NCBI RefSeq assembly: GCF_011927835.1
Contig: NZ_JAATJH010000005.1
Coordinates: forward strand, 186,001-250,000
DNA: 64,000 bases
DNA from: Neolewinella antarctica
GTDB taxonomy: Bacteria > Bacteroidota > Bacteroidia > Chitinophagales > Saprospiraceae
Direction of reading: 5' to 3'
Shown here: positions 16,537-26,300 of the stretch, piece by piece
Position numbering within the stretch: the first letter of the stretch is position 1
How the letters are laid out: every line of letters starts with the position of its first letter
Translations under genes and position numbers: made by a program
Notes under the pieces: model-generated
What the model was told of the DNA's origin: nothing
Seen by the model: only the letters and a program-made list of their open reading frames with translations
Databases searched by the model: none

Positions 16537-16777
16537 CTGATCGGTACGCAGCTTGTACAGAACTATTTTGGTTCACCCCGCTCCTTAACCGAAAAACCTT
16601 TGCATCTACGGCCGCGCCCATCACTGATGAAGACCAACTCGATTAATGGAAAATGTAGACAGCACCACCATTACTGCCTAATCGGTGAATTTAGCTACTC
16701 GCGCGTCTGTGGTCTTGATATCACGATAAATAAACTCCTCCCTTCGTATCTTGTGCAACTAACCAACAATCCTTTCA

Positions 16778-19114
16778 ATGACCAGATTTACCTGCTGGGC
16801 GTTCCTGCTGTGCTTTTCTACGACCGTGGTGGCACAGACCGAAAACGTCAACAAAAACCCTTTTCGCCAACTCTATAACGAACTACCAACTCCGAATGTC
16901 TACCGCAACGCAGCTGGTGCCCCCGGGCACGAGTACTGGCAGCAGCAAGCGGACTACGAGATGGAGATCAGACTCGACGATACCGAGCAGCGAATTTACG
17001 GCACGTCGACCATCAGCTACCACAACAACTCGCCCGATGCGCTCGATTACCTCTGGATTCAGCTCGATCAGAACGTCCGCGCACTGGATAGCGACACGTA
17101 CAAAATCGGCACCAATTCCGTAAACGACCAAATGAGCCTGCGCAGCCTCTCTCAGCTAGAACCTACTTTTGAAGGTGGCTTCAACATCGATTACGTGCAG
17201 AACAGCGGTGGCCGCGCGATGGAGTACACCATCCAAAAAACCATGATGCGCGTTGAGCTACCCGAAATGTTGATGCCGGGCGCATCAACGGAACTGAAGC
17301 TAAAGTGGTGGTACAATATCAACGACCGGATGAAAGACGGCGGTGGCCGCTCCGGCTCCGAATACTTCGAAGAAGACGATAACTACCTCTATACAATCGC
17401 CCAATTCTACCCACGGATGGCGCTGTATACCGATAACGAAGGCTGGCAGAATAAGCAGTTCCTGGGTCGTGGAGAGTTCACGTTGACCTTTGGCGACTAC
17501 GACGTAAAGATCACCGTCCCCGCCGACCACCTGGTTGCTTCCACCGGAACATTGGAAAACCCCAATGACGTGCTCACCAGGAAGCAACGTGCCGCGCTGG
17601 AACGTGCACGCGAGGAATTAGTCCAGCCCGTAATCATCGCCTCGCAGGAAGAAGCTACGGAGCGCGAGAAGACTAAATCTACGAAAGAGAAAACCTGGCA
17701 CTTCAAAGCCGATAACGTTCGGGATTTCGCCTTCTCCAGCTCCCGTAAGTTTATCTGGGACGCAATGGCGGTAAAGCAATCTGATGGCAGTACCGTGATG
17801 GCGATGTCCATGTATCCTAAAGAAGGTAACCCACTCTGGGAGCGGTTCAGTACGAAAGCCGTAGCCCACACGCTGAAGTGGTACACGCACTATACTTTTA
17901 ATTACCCCTACCCCGTCGCGTGGTCCATCAACGCCGCGAATATTGGTATGGAGTACCCGATGATTTGCTTTAACTACGGCCGTGTCGAAGAAGACGGTAC
18001 CTATAGCGAGCGGACTAAATTCGGCATGATCGGCGTAATCATCCACGAGGTCGGTCACAACTACTTTCCGATGATCGTCAACTCCGACGAGCGGCAGTGG
18101 ACGTGGATGGACGAAGGACTGAATACCTTTCTCCAGTACCTGACCGAGCAACAGTGGCAGCGCAACTACCCCAGCCGCCGGGGCCCCGCGGATAAGATTG
18201 TGGACTACATGAAGGGCGATAAGAAGTACATTTCCCCCATCATGACTAATTCCGAATCCGTTTGGCAGTTTGGTAACAATGCCTACGGGAAGCCCGCTAC
18301 GGCGCTCAATATCCTCCGGGAAAGCGTCATGGGCCGCGAGCAGTTCGACTACGCCTTCAAGAAGTATTCTAACCGGTGGAAGTTCAAGCACCCCGCCCCC
18401 GCCGATCTTTTCCGGACGATGGAGGACGCTTCCGCCATCGACCTCGACTGGTTCTGGCGCGGCTGGTTCTTTACCACCGACAACACCGACATTGCCCTTA
18501 CCAACGTAAAACCTTTCCGGGTTAACACCAAGAACCCAATGGTGGAAAATGAGATGACACGCAAACTCCAGGCGGACGAGGGGGAGAACATCAGCTCCAT
18601 CCGTAACCGAGATATTAGCCAGACTTACGATGAGCAAGACCCTTCCCTGAAAGACTTTTACTCCGACTACGATCCCCTCAACGCAAATATTCTGGACAAG
18701 CAGGAGTACGAAGAGTACTACGCCGACCTGAGTGAAGCGGAGCGTGCCGTGTTGGATGCCGATAAGTATTACTACGAACTCACCTTTGAGAATATTGGTG
18801 GCTTAGTGATGCCGATCATACTTGAATTCACCTTTGCTGATGGTACGAAGGAAGTTCAGCGTATTCCCGCCGAGATCTGGAAGATGGATTATAAGGAAGT
18901 AAGCAAGGTTTTCCCTTTCACTAAGGAGGTTGTCGCCATCAACCTCGATCCATTCCTGGAGACGGCCGATACGGATCGCGATAACAACTACTACCCTTCC
19001 CGCTCGGCCGTTAACCGGTTCGACCTTTACGAAAATAGTCGCCGTGATGGTGGTGAGAATCCTATGCAGCGCGGTAAGCGGGCGCGGGAGGCTGAGGGGG
19101 CTGGTCGGAAGTAA
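16778..19114 (+). CDS. Secreted M1-family zinc metallopeptidase
   Basis: 778 residues with a signal peptide MTRFTCWAFLLCFSTTVVAQ. The N-terminal beta-saddle (EMEIRLDDTEQRIYGTSTISYHN) and the catalytic domain are those of M1 aminopeptidases. The zinc site is VIIHEVGHNYFPMIVNSDERQWTWMDEG: HEVGH supplies two His ligands and the catalytic Glu, and the Glu of MDEG is the third ligand. NIGMEYPMICFNYG takes the place of the GAMEN exopeptidase loop, so true aminopeptidase activity is less certain. No T9SS tail is evident at the basic C-terminus. It is monocistronic, flanked by the parS cluster and a strong terminator. It probably digests peptides in the periplasm or outside the cell. Confidence 0.88.
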   Translation: MTRFTCWAFLLCFSTTVVAQTENVNKNPFRQLYNELPTPNVYRNAAGAPGHEYWQQQADYEMEIRLDDTEQRIYGTSTISYHNNSPDALDYLWIQLDQNVRALDSDTYKIGTNSVNDQMSLRSLSQLEPTFEGGFNIDYVQNSGGRAMEYTIQKTMMRVELPEMLMPGASTELKLKWWYNINDRMKDGGGRSGSEYFEEDDNYLYTIAQFYPRMALYTDNEGWQNKQFLGRGEFTLTFGDYDVKITVPADHLVASTGTLENPNDVLTRKQRAALERAREELVQPVIIASQEEATEREKTKSTKEKTWHFKADNVRDFAFSSSRKFIWDAMAVKQSDGSTVMAMSMYPKEGNPLWERFSTKAVAHTLKWYTHYTFNYPYPVAWSINAANIGMEYPMICFNYGRVEEDGTYSERTKFGMIGVIIHEVGHNYFPMIVNSDERQWTWMDEGLNTFLQYLTEQQWQRNYPSRRGPADKIVDYMKGDKKYISPIMTNSESVWQFGNNAYGKPATALNILRESVMGREQFDYAFKKYSNRWKFKHPAPADLFRTMEDASAIDLDWFWRGWFFTTDNTDIALTNVKPFRVNTKNPMVENEMTRKLQADEGENISSIRNRDISQTYDEQDPSLKDFYSDYDPLNANILDKQEYEEYYADLSEAERAVLDADKYYYELTFENIGGLVMPIILEFTFADGTKEVQRIPAEIWKMDYKEVSKVFPFTKEVVAINLDPFLETADTDRDNNYYPSRSAVNRFDLYENSRRDGGENPMQRGKRAREAEGAGRK

Positions 19115-19279
19115 TTGGTTAGACTTAGCCTTATTTACGCATCTGATGGGCTTTCTCATTTACACATCTGATGAACGTCTGCCTGTTTTGCGAAGCAAAC
19201 CAGACAGAAGATGCATCCGATGAGAAATGATGAATCTCTTCTAACGAGCTCGAAGTTTATCTTCAATATTTAGATCGAG

Positions 19280-19315
19280 AGACCGAATAACCGCAAGGCT
19301 ATTCGGTCTTTTTTT
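19280..19315 (+). terminator. Rho-independent terminator after the M1 peptidase
   Basis: Perfect 10-bp stem AGACCGAATA / TATTCGGTCT (19280-19289 and 19300-19309) with a 10-base loop, followed by a run of T to 19315. An additional imperfect hairpin with the core TTTTGCGAAGCAAA lies at 19180-19205. Confidence 0.9.
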
Positions 19316-19390
19316 GGTCTTATCCGTTGGTGAGTACCTGCCCTACCGCCCGCTCGGTTGTAATTTGCGGAAGAATAAAACCACCTCGTT

Positions 19391-20485
19391 ATGACCTACG
19401 ATCGTCCCGACCTTACTCTCATTACTAGTGAAGTAACGCCCGGTGCGTTGCGCTGGCGCAGCCCGTCCAACATCGCACTGGTGAAGTACTGGGGGAAGCA
19501 CGGCGATCAGCTACCGCGTAATCCATCGGTAAGCTTTACGCTGGATGGTGCGGCGACGGACACTACCCTACGGTACGAAGTGCGAGAGCAGTCAGGAAGT
19601 GGCGTGGACGTAAAGCTTTCTTTGGACGGGGTTCATAATGATGCATTTAGCCAGCGAACGGCTAAGTTTTTCGAGCGGTTGTTGCCGATTTACCCGTTTT
19701 TGAAGCAGCTGAGCTTTGCCATCGAAACAAAGAATAGTTTTCCCCATTCGGCCGGTATCGCTAGTTCGGCTTCGGGAATGAGTGCATTAGCACTTTGCTT
19801 AGTTGATTTGGAAGGAAAGCTTTTTAAGCCGCTAGGCAATGCAGAATTCTTCGAGAAGGCTAGCTATTTATCTCGATTGGGGTCAGGCAGTGCTTGTCGT
19901 TCCGTCTACGGGGGCGCAGCCGTTTGGGGCAAGGTTGATGGGGTTGCGCAGAGTAATGAAGAATTTGCCGTTCCCATTACGGATAAGCTAAACCCAACGT
20001 TTCAAACTTACCACGACGATATTTTACTGATCTCTAAATCTGAAAAATCAGTTAGTAGCCGGGCGGGGCACCAATTAATGGAGAGTAACCCGTACGCAAC
20101 TGCCCGATACGCGCAAGCGAAGCAGCGAACCGGTGAGATGGTGGATATCTTACGACGGGGGGACGTGGAGGCCTTTGGTGAGATGCTCGAGAGTGAAGCC
20201 CTCACCCTGCACGCTTTGATGATGAGTAGTCGGCCACCTTATCTGTTGATTCGTCCGAATACGCTGGCCGTTATTGAGCGGATACAGGAGTTTCGGCGAG
20301 AAACAAAAACCCCTTTGTACTTCACGCTGGACGCCGGGCCCAATTTGCACTTACTTTATCCGCACGCGGACGCTGAGCAGGTAAAATCGTTTATTCGGGA
20401 ACAACTGCTGTTCTTTTGCGACGATGGAATGTACCTAGCCGATCGAGTTGGGAAGGGACCGGAGCGGTTAGAAGTAAACGAATAG
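19391..20485 (+). CDS. mvaD: Diphosphomevalonate decarboxylase
   Basis: 364 residues from the ATG at 19391. The GHMP-type enzyme is recognised by SPSNIALVKYWGKHGDQLPRNPS near the N-terminus, the ATP loop FPHSAGIASSASGMSALALC, and SRLGSGSACRSVYGGAAVW, which includes the Ser/Arg region of the active site. It converts mevalonate 5-diphosphate to isopentenyl diphosphate, so the organism probably uses the mevalonate pathway for isoprenoids. No other mevalonate genes are adjacent. It reads away from the terminator of the upstream peptidase and is convergent with a glycosyltransferase. Confidence 0.92.
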   Translation: MTYDRPDLTLITSEVTPGALRWRSPSNIALVKYWGKHGDQLPRNPSVSFTLDGAATDTTLRYEVREQSGSGVDVKLSLDGVHNDAFSQRTAKFFERLLPIYPFLKQLSFAIETKNSFPHSAGIASSASGMSALALCLVDLEGKLFKPLGNAEFFEKASYLSRLGSGSACRSVYGGAAVWGKVDGVAQSNEEFAVPITDKLNPTFQTYHDDILLISKSEKSVSSRAGHQLMESNPYATARYAQAKQRTGEMVDILRRGDVEAFGEMLESEALTLHALMMSSRPPYLLIRPNTLAVIERIQEFRRETKTPLYFTLDAGPNLHLLYPHADAEQVKSFIREQLLFFCDDGMYLADRVGKGPERLEVNE

Positions 20486-20583
20486 TTAATTATTTTATAC
20501 GTAAATATATAACTATCAGTATAATTGTGCTGAATATCGCGTTATTCATTAAGTTATTTGGCTAAAATGTATTTAATGAAATA

Positions 20584-21453
20584 TTATTCTTTAGCGCCGA
20601 TATTAAACCCCCTGGCCCAAATAAAGAGTAAGTACAGAATAACCGGTGTATACATGATAAATTGAAGTAAATATCTACTTCTCGCGACCCGGGAAATAAT
20701 GCTCACGTAGCGAAATACAATTAATCCAAACGAAAGAATGGGGTAGTTAAATATAATCCGAGGCGGCATCCCCTGGCGCTTTCTGACGAGAGCGGAGTAT
20801 CTACCCAACATCTCCAAATTACTAGCTACCCCGGCCAAATCCGTTTTATTCACGTGACGAATACGAACGTCATCGACTTTTACTATCCGACCACCCACGG
20901 CGATCAGTTTCTTACAGAATAGTATATCCTCGAACGCTCGATCATCCGTGAAATAACCCACGCGCTCGAATACCTCCCGGTTACAGGCAAAATTGCAGGT
21001 AGCAGCGCCCTCCAGTTCTACCCTTCCCTTACCCAAATCGAGAAAATGATTGAATTCTACGAGAAAAGAGCAGGTTCCGTAGACGCTGTCCGGCGTACCA
21101 TTTTCTATTACGCCGGTAATAATGGTATTATCCGCGATGTTTTTGACGATGTTCTCCAGCCAGTCCTTTTCGGCGATACAATCCGCATCAATTAAGGCAA
21201 TTACCGCCCCCTTTGCCCGGTGAATACCGACGTTTCTAGCAGTGCCCGGGTAAGTCTGGGTATTTAATTTAATTAATTTTATTCGTGGTTTATCGCTGAA
21301 CAGCAAATCTAGTTCTAGCTGTACGTCCGCGGGGGAACTATCAACGATAATGATCTCGTACTCACCGGTGTAGGTCTGATCCAGTAGCGAGTCGACACAC
21401 GCCCCGATCTTGTGGGGATGCCGGTAAGAAGGAATGATGACCGATACGTCCAT
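20584..21453 (-). CDS. Family 2 glycosyltransferase with C-terminal membrane anchor
   Basis: 289 residues from the ATG at 21453. The GT-A fold begins MDVSVIIPSYRHPHKIGACVDSL, followed by EIIIVDSSP, the TARNVGIHRAKGAVIALIDADC block holding the DxD-like metal site, and an AFEDILFCKKLI segment. C-terminal hydrophobic stretches (about 240-255 and 262-280) suggest membrane attachment. The family transfers sugars from nucleotide donors to polysaccharides or glycolipids; the acceptor cannot be told here. Base composition at both ends and in its flanks (20486-20600) is noticeably more AT-rich than neighbouring genes, which may hint at transfer. It is a lone gene, not in a polysaccharide cluster. Confidence 0.85.
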   Translation of the reverse strand: MDVSVIIPSYRHPHKIGACVDSLLDQTYTGEYEIIIVDSSPADVQLELDLLFSDKPRIKLIKLNTQTYPGTARNVGIHRAKGAVIALIDADCIAEKDWLENIVKNIADNTIITGVIENGTPDSVYGTCSFLVEFNHFLDLGKGRVELEGAATCNFACNREVFERVGYFTDDRAFEDILFCKKLIAVGGRIVKVDDVRIRHVNKTDLAGVASNLEMLGRYSALVRKRQGMPPRIIFNYPILSFGLIVFRYVSIISRVARSRYLLQFIMYTPVILYLLFIWARGFNIGAKE

Positions 21454-21577
21454 TATGCTTGCTGGTTGCGATCCTTCCCGGAAAAGGTGTTGAATAGGTG
21501 CTTGATCATCCGGACAAAGCTAAGCCTTCCTCATCGGCCGAGACAACCTCCCGGCCCGGGATATTGTAATATAGATC

Positions 21578-22111
21578 ATGCGTTACCTCTCGGCCACCAC
21601 CGCTTTGCTCTTCACCCTTCTTCTTTGCACCTGCGGCCGCGCACAAGAAGTGCCGGAAAACTTACTAACCGGCTATGCTCCACTCGACGAGAAATTAGCG
21701 AGAACGGTGACGGTGGACGAATACGCCATCAGCGCGGAAGCCGCCGCTGCCCTATCCAATGCCAAATTCCTGGACGCGCGGGAACACGAAGAATTTACCG
21801 TTAGTCACTTGCCCGCCGCTACCTGGCTGGGCTACGACGACGTGGACCTCTCCCGAATAGCCGACACCGAAAAAGACCAACCGCTAGTCGTCTACTGCAC
21901 CATCGGCTACCGTAGCGAGCGCGTCGCAACGAAATTGCGGGAAGCGGGTTATACCAACGTTTATAACCTCTACGGCAGCCTTTACGCCTGGAAACTAGCC
22001 GGTTTTGCGCTGGAAGACGCGCGGGGCCAACCAACAGAAAAATTACATACTTATAACCGCAAATGGTCCACTTTCGCCCCCGATTCGATCGGCGAGAAAG
22101 TGTGGAAATGA
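21578..22111 (+). CDS. Exported rhodanese-domain protein
   Basis: 177 residues with an N-terminal signal (MRYLSATTALLFTLLLCTCGRAQ; either a lipobox-like LCTC or a signal peptidase I site after RAQ). The rhodanese domain occupies about residues 45-150: FLDAREHEEFTVSHL, then the active loop CTIGYRSERVA with the catalytic Cys. This is the third rhodanese in the window. The signal-peptide codons for CTCGRA contain a copy of the dispersed GC-rich 17-mer (21626-21642). It is followed at 79 bp by the PLP enzyme, which has its own likely promoter. Confidence 0.85.
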   Translation: MRYLSATTALLFTLLLCTCGRAQEVPENLLTGYAPLDEKLARTVTVDEYAISAEAAAALSNAKFLDAREHEEFTVSHLPAATWLGYDDVDLSRIADTEKDQPLVVYCTIGYRSERVATKLREAGYTNVYNLYGSLYAWKLAGFALEDARGQPTEKLHTYNRKWSTFAPDSIGEKVWK

Positions 22112-22160
22112 CTTAAATTGGCGGGCGTTCCACATTTCCGGTGCCTCCCCCGATCTTCCG

Positions 22161-22168
22161 TACATTTG
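22161..22168 (+). promoter_or_regulatory. Bacteroidota-type -7 element TACATTTG
   Basis: TACATTTG matches the TAnnTTTG -7 consensus recognised by the Bacteroidota primary sigma factor and lies 22 bp before the ATG of the PLP enzyme. No clear -33 TTG stands at the usual distance. Confidence 0.5.
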
Positions 22169-22190
22169 CGCCCGTATAACCTCAATATAG

Positions 22191-23459
22191 ATGAAAGATC
22201 TTTTCGAAAAATTCGATCATAAAGGCCCCCTCGGCCAGTACCAGGATGTTGCCCACGGCTACTTCTCTTTCCCCAAACTCGAAGGCAAACTCGGCCCCCG
22301 CATGACGTTCCGCGGTAAGGAATGCATTATTTGGAGCATCAATTCCTACCTCGGCATTACGAACCACCCGGACGTCCGCAAGGCGGATACCGAGTCCACC
22401 GAAAAGTACGGCCTGGCCTACCCCATGGGTGCCCGGATCATGAGTGGCGAGACGGATTCTCACCTACAACTCGAAAAGGAACTAGCCGAATTCACGCAAA
22501 AAGAAGGCGCGCTGCTCCTCAACTTCGGCTACCAGGGCATCATGTCCATCGTCGACGCCTGCCTGAGCCGCCACGACGTCGTCGTTTACGACCGTGACGA
22601 CCACGCCTGCATCATGGACGGTATCCGGATGCACCAAGGCCCCAAATTTGCCTTTAAGCACAACGACATCGATCACTTCCTCGTCCGCATGGAACAAGCG
22701 AAGAAAGAAGCCGAGAAGCGCGACTCCGGCATCCTCGTCATCACCGAAGGCGTTTTCGGAATGCGTGGTGAGCAAGGAATCATCAAAGAAATTTGCGAGT
22801 ACAAAGAAAAATACGGTTTCCGCCTCCTCGTCGACGACGCCCACGGCTTCGGAACGATGGGCGCGACCGGTGCCGGCGCCGGTGAAGAACAGGGCGTTCA
22901 GGACCAAATCGACGTCTATTTCTCGACGTTTGCCAAGGCGATGTCCGGATTCGGTGCCTTCGTGAGTGCCGATAAGGACATCATCGACTTCTTCCGCTAC
23001 AACCTCCGTAGCCAGGTGTTCGCCAAGAGTCTCTGTATGCCGATGGTACAGGGTGCGTTGACGCGCCTGCGCTTACTCCGCGAGCAACCCGAACTTCGCG
23101 AAAACTTGTGGCGCAACGTAAATATGCTCCAGAAAGGCCTACGCGACGCCGGCTTTGACATCGGTAACACCGGTGCCTGCGTCACGCCCGTTTTCATGAA
23201 GGGCACGCCCTACGAAGCCGGTGCGCTCATCTACGACATGCGCGAGACGTACGGCATCTTCTGCTCGATCGTTCTACCGCCGGTTATCCCCAAAGGACAG
23301 CTAATTCTCCGCCTCATCCCGACGGCAGAGCACACGGTTGAAGACATCGAAACTACGCTCGATGCTTTCCGCGCCGTGCGGACTAAGCTTGAAGACGGCA
23401 CTTACGCTAAGATGGCGGATATGCTGCAGCAAGGTATTGTGGAAGGGGTTATTCAGTAG
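22191..23459 (+). CDS. Alpha-oxoamine synthase family PLP enzyme, probable serine palmitoyltransferase
   Basis: 422 residues, class I/II fold PLP enzyme of the BioF/Kbl/SPT group. Visible motifs are the substrate loop SINSYLGITNHPDVRKA, YGLAYPMGARIMSGETDSHLQLE, DDAHGFGTMGATGAG (Asp and His contacting PLP) and STFAKAMSGFGAF with the Schiff-base lysine. The family joins an amino acid to an acyl-CoA. In Bacteroidota a close relative makes 3-ketosphinganine for sphingolipids, and the N-terminal layout (FSFPKLEGKLGPRMTFRGKE) resembles that group more than BioF. Substrate assignment is inference; glycine C-acetyltransferase is the main alternative. A TAnnTTTG element lies just upstream. Confidence 0.75.
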   Translation: MKDLFEKFDHKGPLGQYQDVAHGYFSFPKLEGKLGPRMTFRGKECIIWSINSYLGITNHPDVRKADTESTEKYGLAYPMGARIMSGETDSHLQLEKELAEFTQKEGALLLNFGYQGIMSIVDACLSRHDVVVYDRDDHACIMDGIRMHQGPKFAFKHNDIDHFLVRMEQAKKEAEKRDSGILVITEGVFGMRGEQGIIKEICEYKEKYGFRLLVDDAHGFGTMGATGAGAGEEQGVQDQIDVYFSTFAKAMSGFGAFVSADKDIIDFFRYNLRSQVFAKSLCMPMVQGALTRLRLLREQPELRENLWRNVNMLQKGLRDAGFDIGNTGACVTPVFMKGTPYEAGALIYDMRETYGIFCSIVLPPVIPKGQLILRLIPTAEHTVEDIETTLDAFRAVRTKLEDGTYAKMADMLQQGIVEGVIQ

Positions 23460-23494
23460 GCAGTATGGTAGTATTGCTTCGCAAAGTATGATAA

Positions 23495-23533
23495 TATGGT
23501 AGTGCTTCCGCTCGATGTGACAGCACTACCATA
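23495..23533. terminator. Inverted repeat between convergent genes, possible bidirectional terminator
   Basis: A 12-bp perfect stem TATGGTAGTGCT / AGCACTACCATA (23495-23506 and 23522-23533) with a 15-base loop sits between the convergent PLP enzyme and DUF58 genes. There is no long T tract, so termination is only suggested by position. The stem is built from the GGTAGT words seen next to other gene ends. Confidence 0.45.
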
Positions 23534-23560
23534 CTATGCGAGGCGCTACTACCAAACTAC

Positions 23561-24424
23561 TCATCGACTCTTAAAAAACCGAAGCAACCCTTTAACATAA
23601 TCCTCCGTAGTCTCCAAAGAAAGACTATCCGCTCCAGACTTCTGAAAAGCCTGCTTAAAGTATTCCTGGTGCCGGTCATACCACGCCTGGTAGTTACGCC
23701 GCACCTTGCTACTCCCGGTATCGACCCACTGCATTTGGCCGGATTCGGCGTCGCGGGCGTGGATGAGGCCCACGTCGGGTAGTTCTTTTTCGCGTGGGTC
23801 GTAGAGGTGTAGACCGATCACATCGTGGCGGCGGGAGGCGATGCGAAGCGGGCGTTCATAGTCCTCAGCGAGGAAGTCAGAAACGAGGAAGCAGATGCTG
23901 CGTTTCTTGACCATGTTCGTGAAATAGGTGAGGGCTTTGCCGATGTCCGTTCCGGTTCCGGTCGGGCGGGTTTCGATTAGTTCGCGGATGATGCGTAAAA
24001 TGTGGCCCCGGCCTTTTTTGGGGGGTAAATACTTCTCCACGCGGTCGCTAAACAGCAGCAAACCGACCTTATCGTTGTTTTTTGTGGCGCTGAAGGCCAT
24101 CACGGCGCAGATCTCGGTAATCAGGTCGTTTTTCATCTGCTTCGTCGTGCCGAAAAAGCTAGATTTACTAATGTCGACGAGCAGCATCACGGTCAGTTCG
24201 CGTTCTTCCTCGAAGACTTTTATGTAGGGTTCGCCGGAGCGGGCCGTCACGTTCCAGTCGATGTTGCGCACGTCATCGCCGTATTGGTAGCTGCGGACTT
24301 CGCTGAACGACATGCCCCGGCCTTTGAAGGCGCTCTGGTATTCGCCGGCAAAAATCTGCTTGCTGAGGCCCTTCGTCTTGATCTCGATGCGCCGGACGCG
24401 TTTGAGGAGTTCGCTGGTTTCCAT
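23561..24424 (-). CDS. DUF58 domain protein
   Basis: 287 residues from the ATG 24424-24422 (METSELLKRVRRIEIKTKG); the frame is open to 24538 but only through GC-rich repeat sequence. The family core is SAFKGRGMSFSEVRSYQYGDDVRNIDWNVTARSGEPYIKVFEEERE, followed by a von Willebrand A-like fold with the MIDAS-type motif DISKSSFFG. DUF58 proteins usually work with MoxR AAA+ ATPases in envelope or metallocentre assembly. No moxR or batA/batB gene is next to it here, so any partner is elsewhere. Convergent with the PLP enzyme; the SLC13 gene lies upstream. Confidence 0.88.
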   Translation of the reverse strand: METSELLKRVRRIEIKTKGLSKQIFAGEYQSAFKGRGMSFSEVRSYQYGDDVRNIDWNVTARSGEPYIKVFEEERELTVMLLVDISKSSFFGTTKQMKNDLITEICAVMAFSATKNNDKVGLLLFSDRVEKYLPPKKGRGHILRIIRELIETRPTGTGTDIGKALTYFTNMVKKRSICFLVSDFLAEDYERPLRIASRRHDVIGLHLYDPREKELPDVGLIHARDAESGQMQWVDTGSSKVRRNYQAWYDRHQEYFKQAFQKSGADSLSLETTEDYVKGLLRFFKSR

Positions 24425-24466
24425 AGGCTGGCTAAGGTAATAGATTTTTGGAATGAAGCGGGCGCG

Positions 24467-24483
24467 GGCGCGGGCGCGGGTGC
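24467..24483 (-). repeat. Copy of dispersed GC-rich 17-mer within a GGCGCG tandem run
   Basis: GCGCGGGCGCGGGTGCA, at the end of about four 6-bp GGCGCG repeats (24459-24480), between the DUF58 start and the SLC13 stop. Confidence 0.55.
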
Positions 24484-24527
24484 AGGGTAATTTTGTAAGG
24501 ACCGGGTGTTGTCGACCTACGTGAACC

Positions 24528-26300
24528 TTACAAACCAAAAAGGAGTGGTACCAGGACGGTCGTCACCCCCCAGCAAATTAGGTTTAAGGGCGTGCCTACT
24601 TTGACGAAGTCCATGAAAGTGTACCGCCCCGCCCCGTAAACCATAGTGTTGGTTTGGTACCCGACCGGGGTCATAAAACTAGCGCTGGCGGCAATGGCGA
24701 CCGTCACCAACAAAGCTTGCGGGTCGATACCCAACTGCGCGGCGGCGGCAATGGCGACCGGGGCGAGCAGGGCGGCCGTAGCGTTGTTGCTCATCAGCTC
24801 CGTCAGGAGGTTGGTCGTTAGGTAAAGCACGGCGATGAGGGCGTAGGCGCCCCAGTTGGCGACCGTTCCCGTCAGTAGGCTGGCCATGTCCGCGTCCAAT
24901 CCGGAATTTCCCATGGCTTTGCCCAGACTGAGCGCTCCGGCCAGTAGGAACACGATCTTCCAGTCGATCGCTTCGTATGCTTCCTTCATGGTGATCGTAC
25001 GGCCCAACGCCAACAAACACACGCCCAGCAGCGCCGCAATACTGATGGGGAGAACGTCGAACGTCGCCAGCCCAATGAGCCCGACGATGGTGAGCAGCAC
25101 GAAGTAAAAACGCCCCCGCTTGAAATCAGCAATGGAATCGCTGGAGAGCAAAATGAACGGGCTATCCTGCCGCTGCTCGATCTTCTGCAGTTCCACGAGG
25201 TAGTGACTTTTCACTTCGGCGAGGATGACGTCACCCGCCATGAGGGGCAGTTCGTACAGTTGCTCGTTGAGGGTTTCCTCCCGGTGGCGAATTGCGAGGG
25301 GTACCGCGCGGTAACTCCGGCGGAAATCTACCTGGCGGAGTGTTTTGCCCACGAATTCCGAGTTCGGCGTCACGACCATCTCGATCAGGCTGGAGTTGTC
25401 CCGTTCCAGCCCCGTCCCCATCACCTGAACGCTGCCGGAATGGTCCACGATCCTGACCCAGTCCTTCAGCAGTTTAATCTTCTCCCGGTCGCACCGCACC
25501 TTGAGCGTATCCTCGGCCGCCAGCCGAAAGTCTCCCGGCGGGAGGGTAAACCGGTCGCCGTTGCGGCGGACCTCGATGATGTCCATATCCAGTTCCCTGA
25601 CGATGGGGCTATCCATGATCCGAACGCCAGCCATGTTTTGGTTGTCGAGGACTACGATCTCGGCCAGGTAATCGTGGAGGGCAAACTGCTCGGTCAGGCT
25701 TTCTTTCGCCTCCCGGTTCGGTAACAGACGCTGCCCGAAGTAGGTTAGGTAAAGGATTCCGATGACCAGCAAACTAAAGCCAATCGGTGCGAGGGTAAAC
25801 ATGGAAAAACCGGGTAATCCCTGAGATTCCGCAATGCCACTAACCAGGATATTCGTCGACGTGCCGATTAACGTACACATCCCCCCAAGAATACTCGCGT
25901 AGGACAGTGGTATGAGTAATTTGGAAGGCGCAATGTTCGCGGAAGCCGCAATCCTACCCACGATGGGGATGAACACGGCCACGACCGGCGTATTGTTTAC
26001 GAACGCGGAGATCACCGCCACCGTCAGCATCAACAGCAAGGTAGCGTAGCGGGGCCGCCGTCGAAACCGTTCCGACATCGAGCCCGCGATGAACTGCAAC
26101 GCCCCGGTTTTGAGGAGGGCTGCCGACAGCACGAACATAAAGGCGACCGTCAACGTCGCCCCATTGCTGAATCCTTCCAGGCCTTCCCCCGGTGAAATGA
26201 CCCCCGTGACGACCAGCGAAACAATGATCAGCATTCCGATTAGATCAACCGTCAGCCACTCCGTCACGAAGAGGACCACCGCGCCGAGGGCAACGAGCAA
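24528..26300 (-). CDS. SLC13-family permease with two RCK_C (TrkA-C) domains
   Basis: 590 residues. An N-terminal membrane half (about 1-195) contains SNGATLTVAFMFVLSAALLKTGAL and LLIPLSYASILGGMCTLIGTSTNILVSG, the substrate/Na loop of the DASS/ArsB-like transporters. Two TrkA-C regulatory domains follow (about 205-285 and 300-375; EIVVLDNQNMAGVRI, GDVILAEVKSHYLVEL), then a second membrane half with NNATAALLAPVAIAAA and SASFMTPVGYQTNTMVYGAGRY. Such proteins import anions such as sulfate or dicarboxylates; the substrate is not evident. The first usable start is TTG at 26300, yet the frame continues upstream as ITPAVIT, which looks like conserved N-terminal sequence with no ATG or GTG. Confidence 0.87.
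   Translation of the reverse strand: MLVALGAVVLFVTEWLTVDLIGMLIIVSLVVTGVISPGEGLEGFSNGATLTVAFMFVLSAALLKTGALQFIAGSMSERFRRRPRYATLLLMLTVAVISAFVNNTPVVAVFIPIVGRIAASANIAPSKLLIPLSYASILGGMCTLIGTSTNILVSGIAESQGLPGFSMFTLAPIGFSLLVIGILYLTYFGQRLLPNREAKESLTEQFALHDYLAEIVVLDNQNMAGVRIMDSPIVRELDMDIIEVRRNGDRFTLPPGDFRLAAEDTLKVRCDREKIKLLKDWVRIVDHSGSVQVMGTGLERDNSSLIEMVVTPNSEFVGKTLRQVDFRRSYRAVPLAIRHREETLNEQLYELPLMAGDVILAEVKSHYLVELQKIEQRQDSPFILLSSDSIADFKRGRFYFVLLTIVGLIGLATFDVLPISIAALLGVCLLALGRTITMKEAYEAIDWKIVFLLAGALSLGKAMGNSGLDADMASLLTGTVANWGAYALIAVLYLTTNLLTELMSNNATAALLAPVAIAAAAQLGIDPQALLVTVAIAASASFMTPVGYQTNTMVYGAGRYTFMDFVKVGTPLNLICWGVTTVLVPLLFGL

Noticed and set aside
16600-16878. 92-codon plus-strand frame before the M1 peptidase
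   Set aside because: It overlaps the peptidase signal peptide in another frame and shows no protein-like features.
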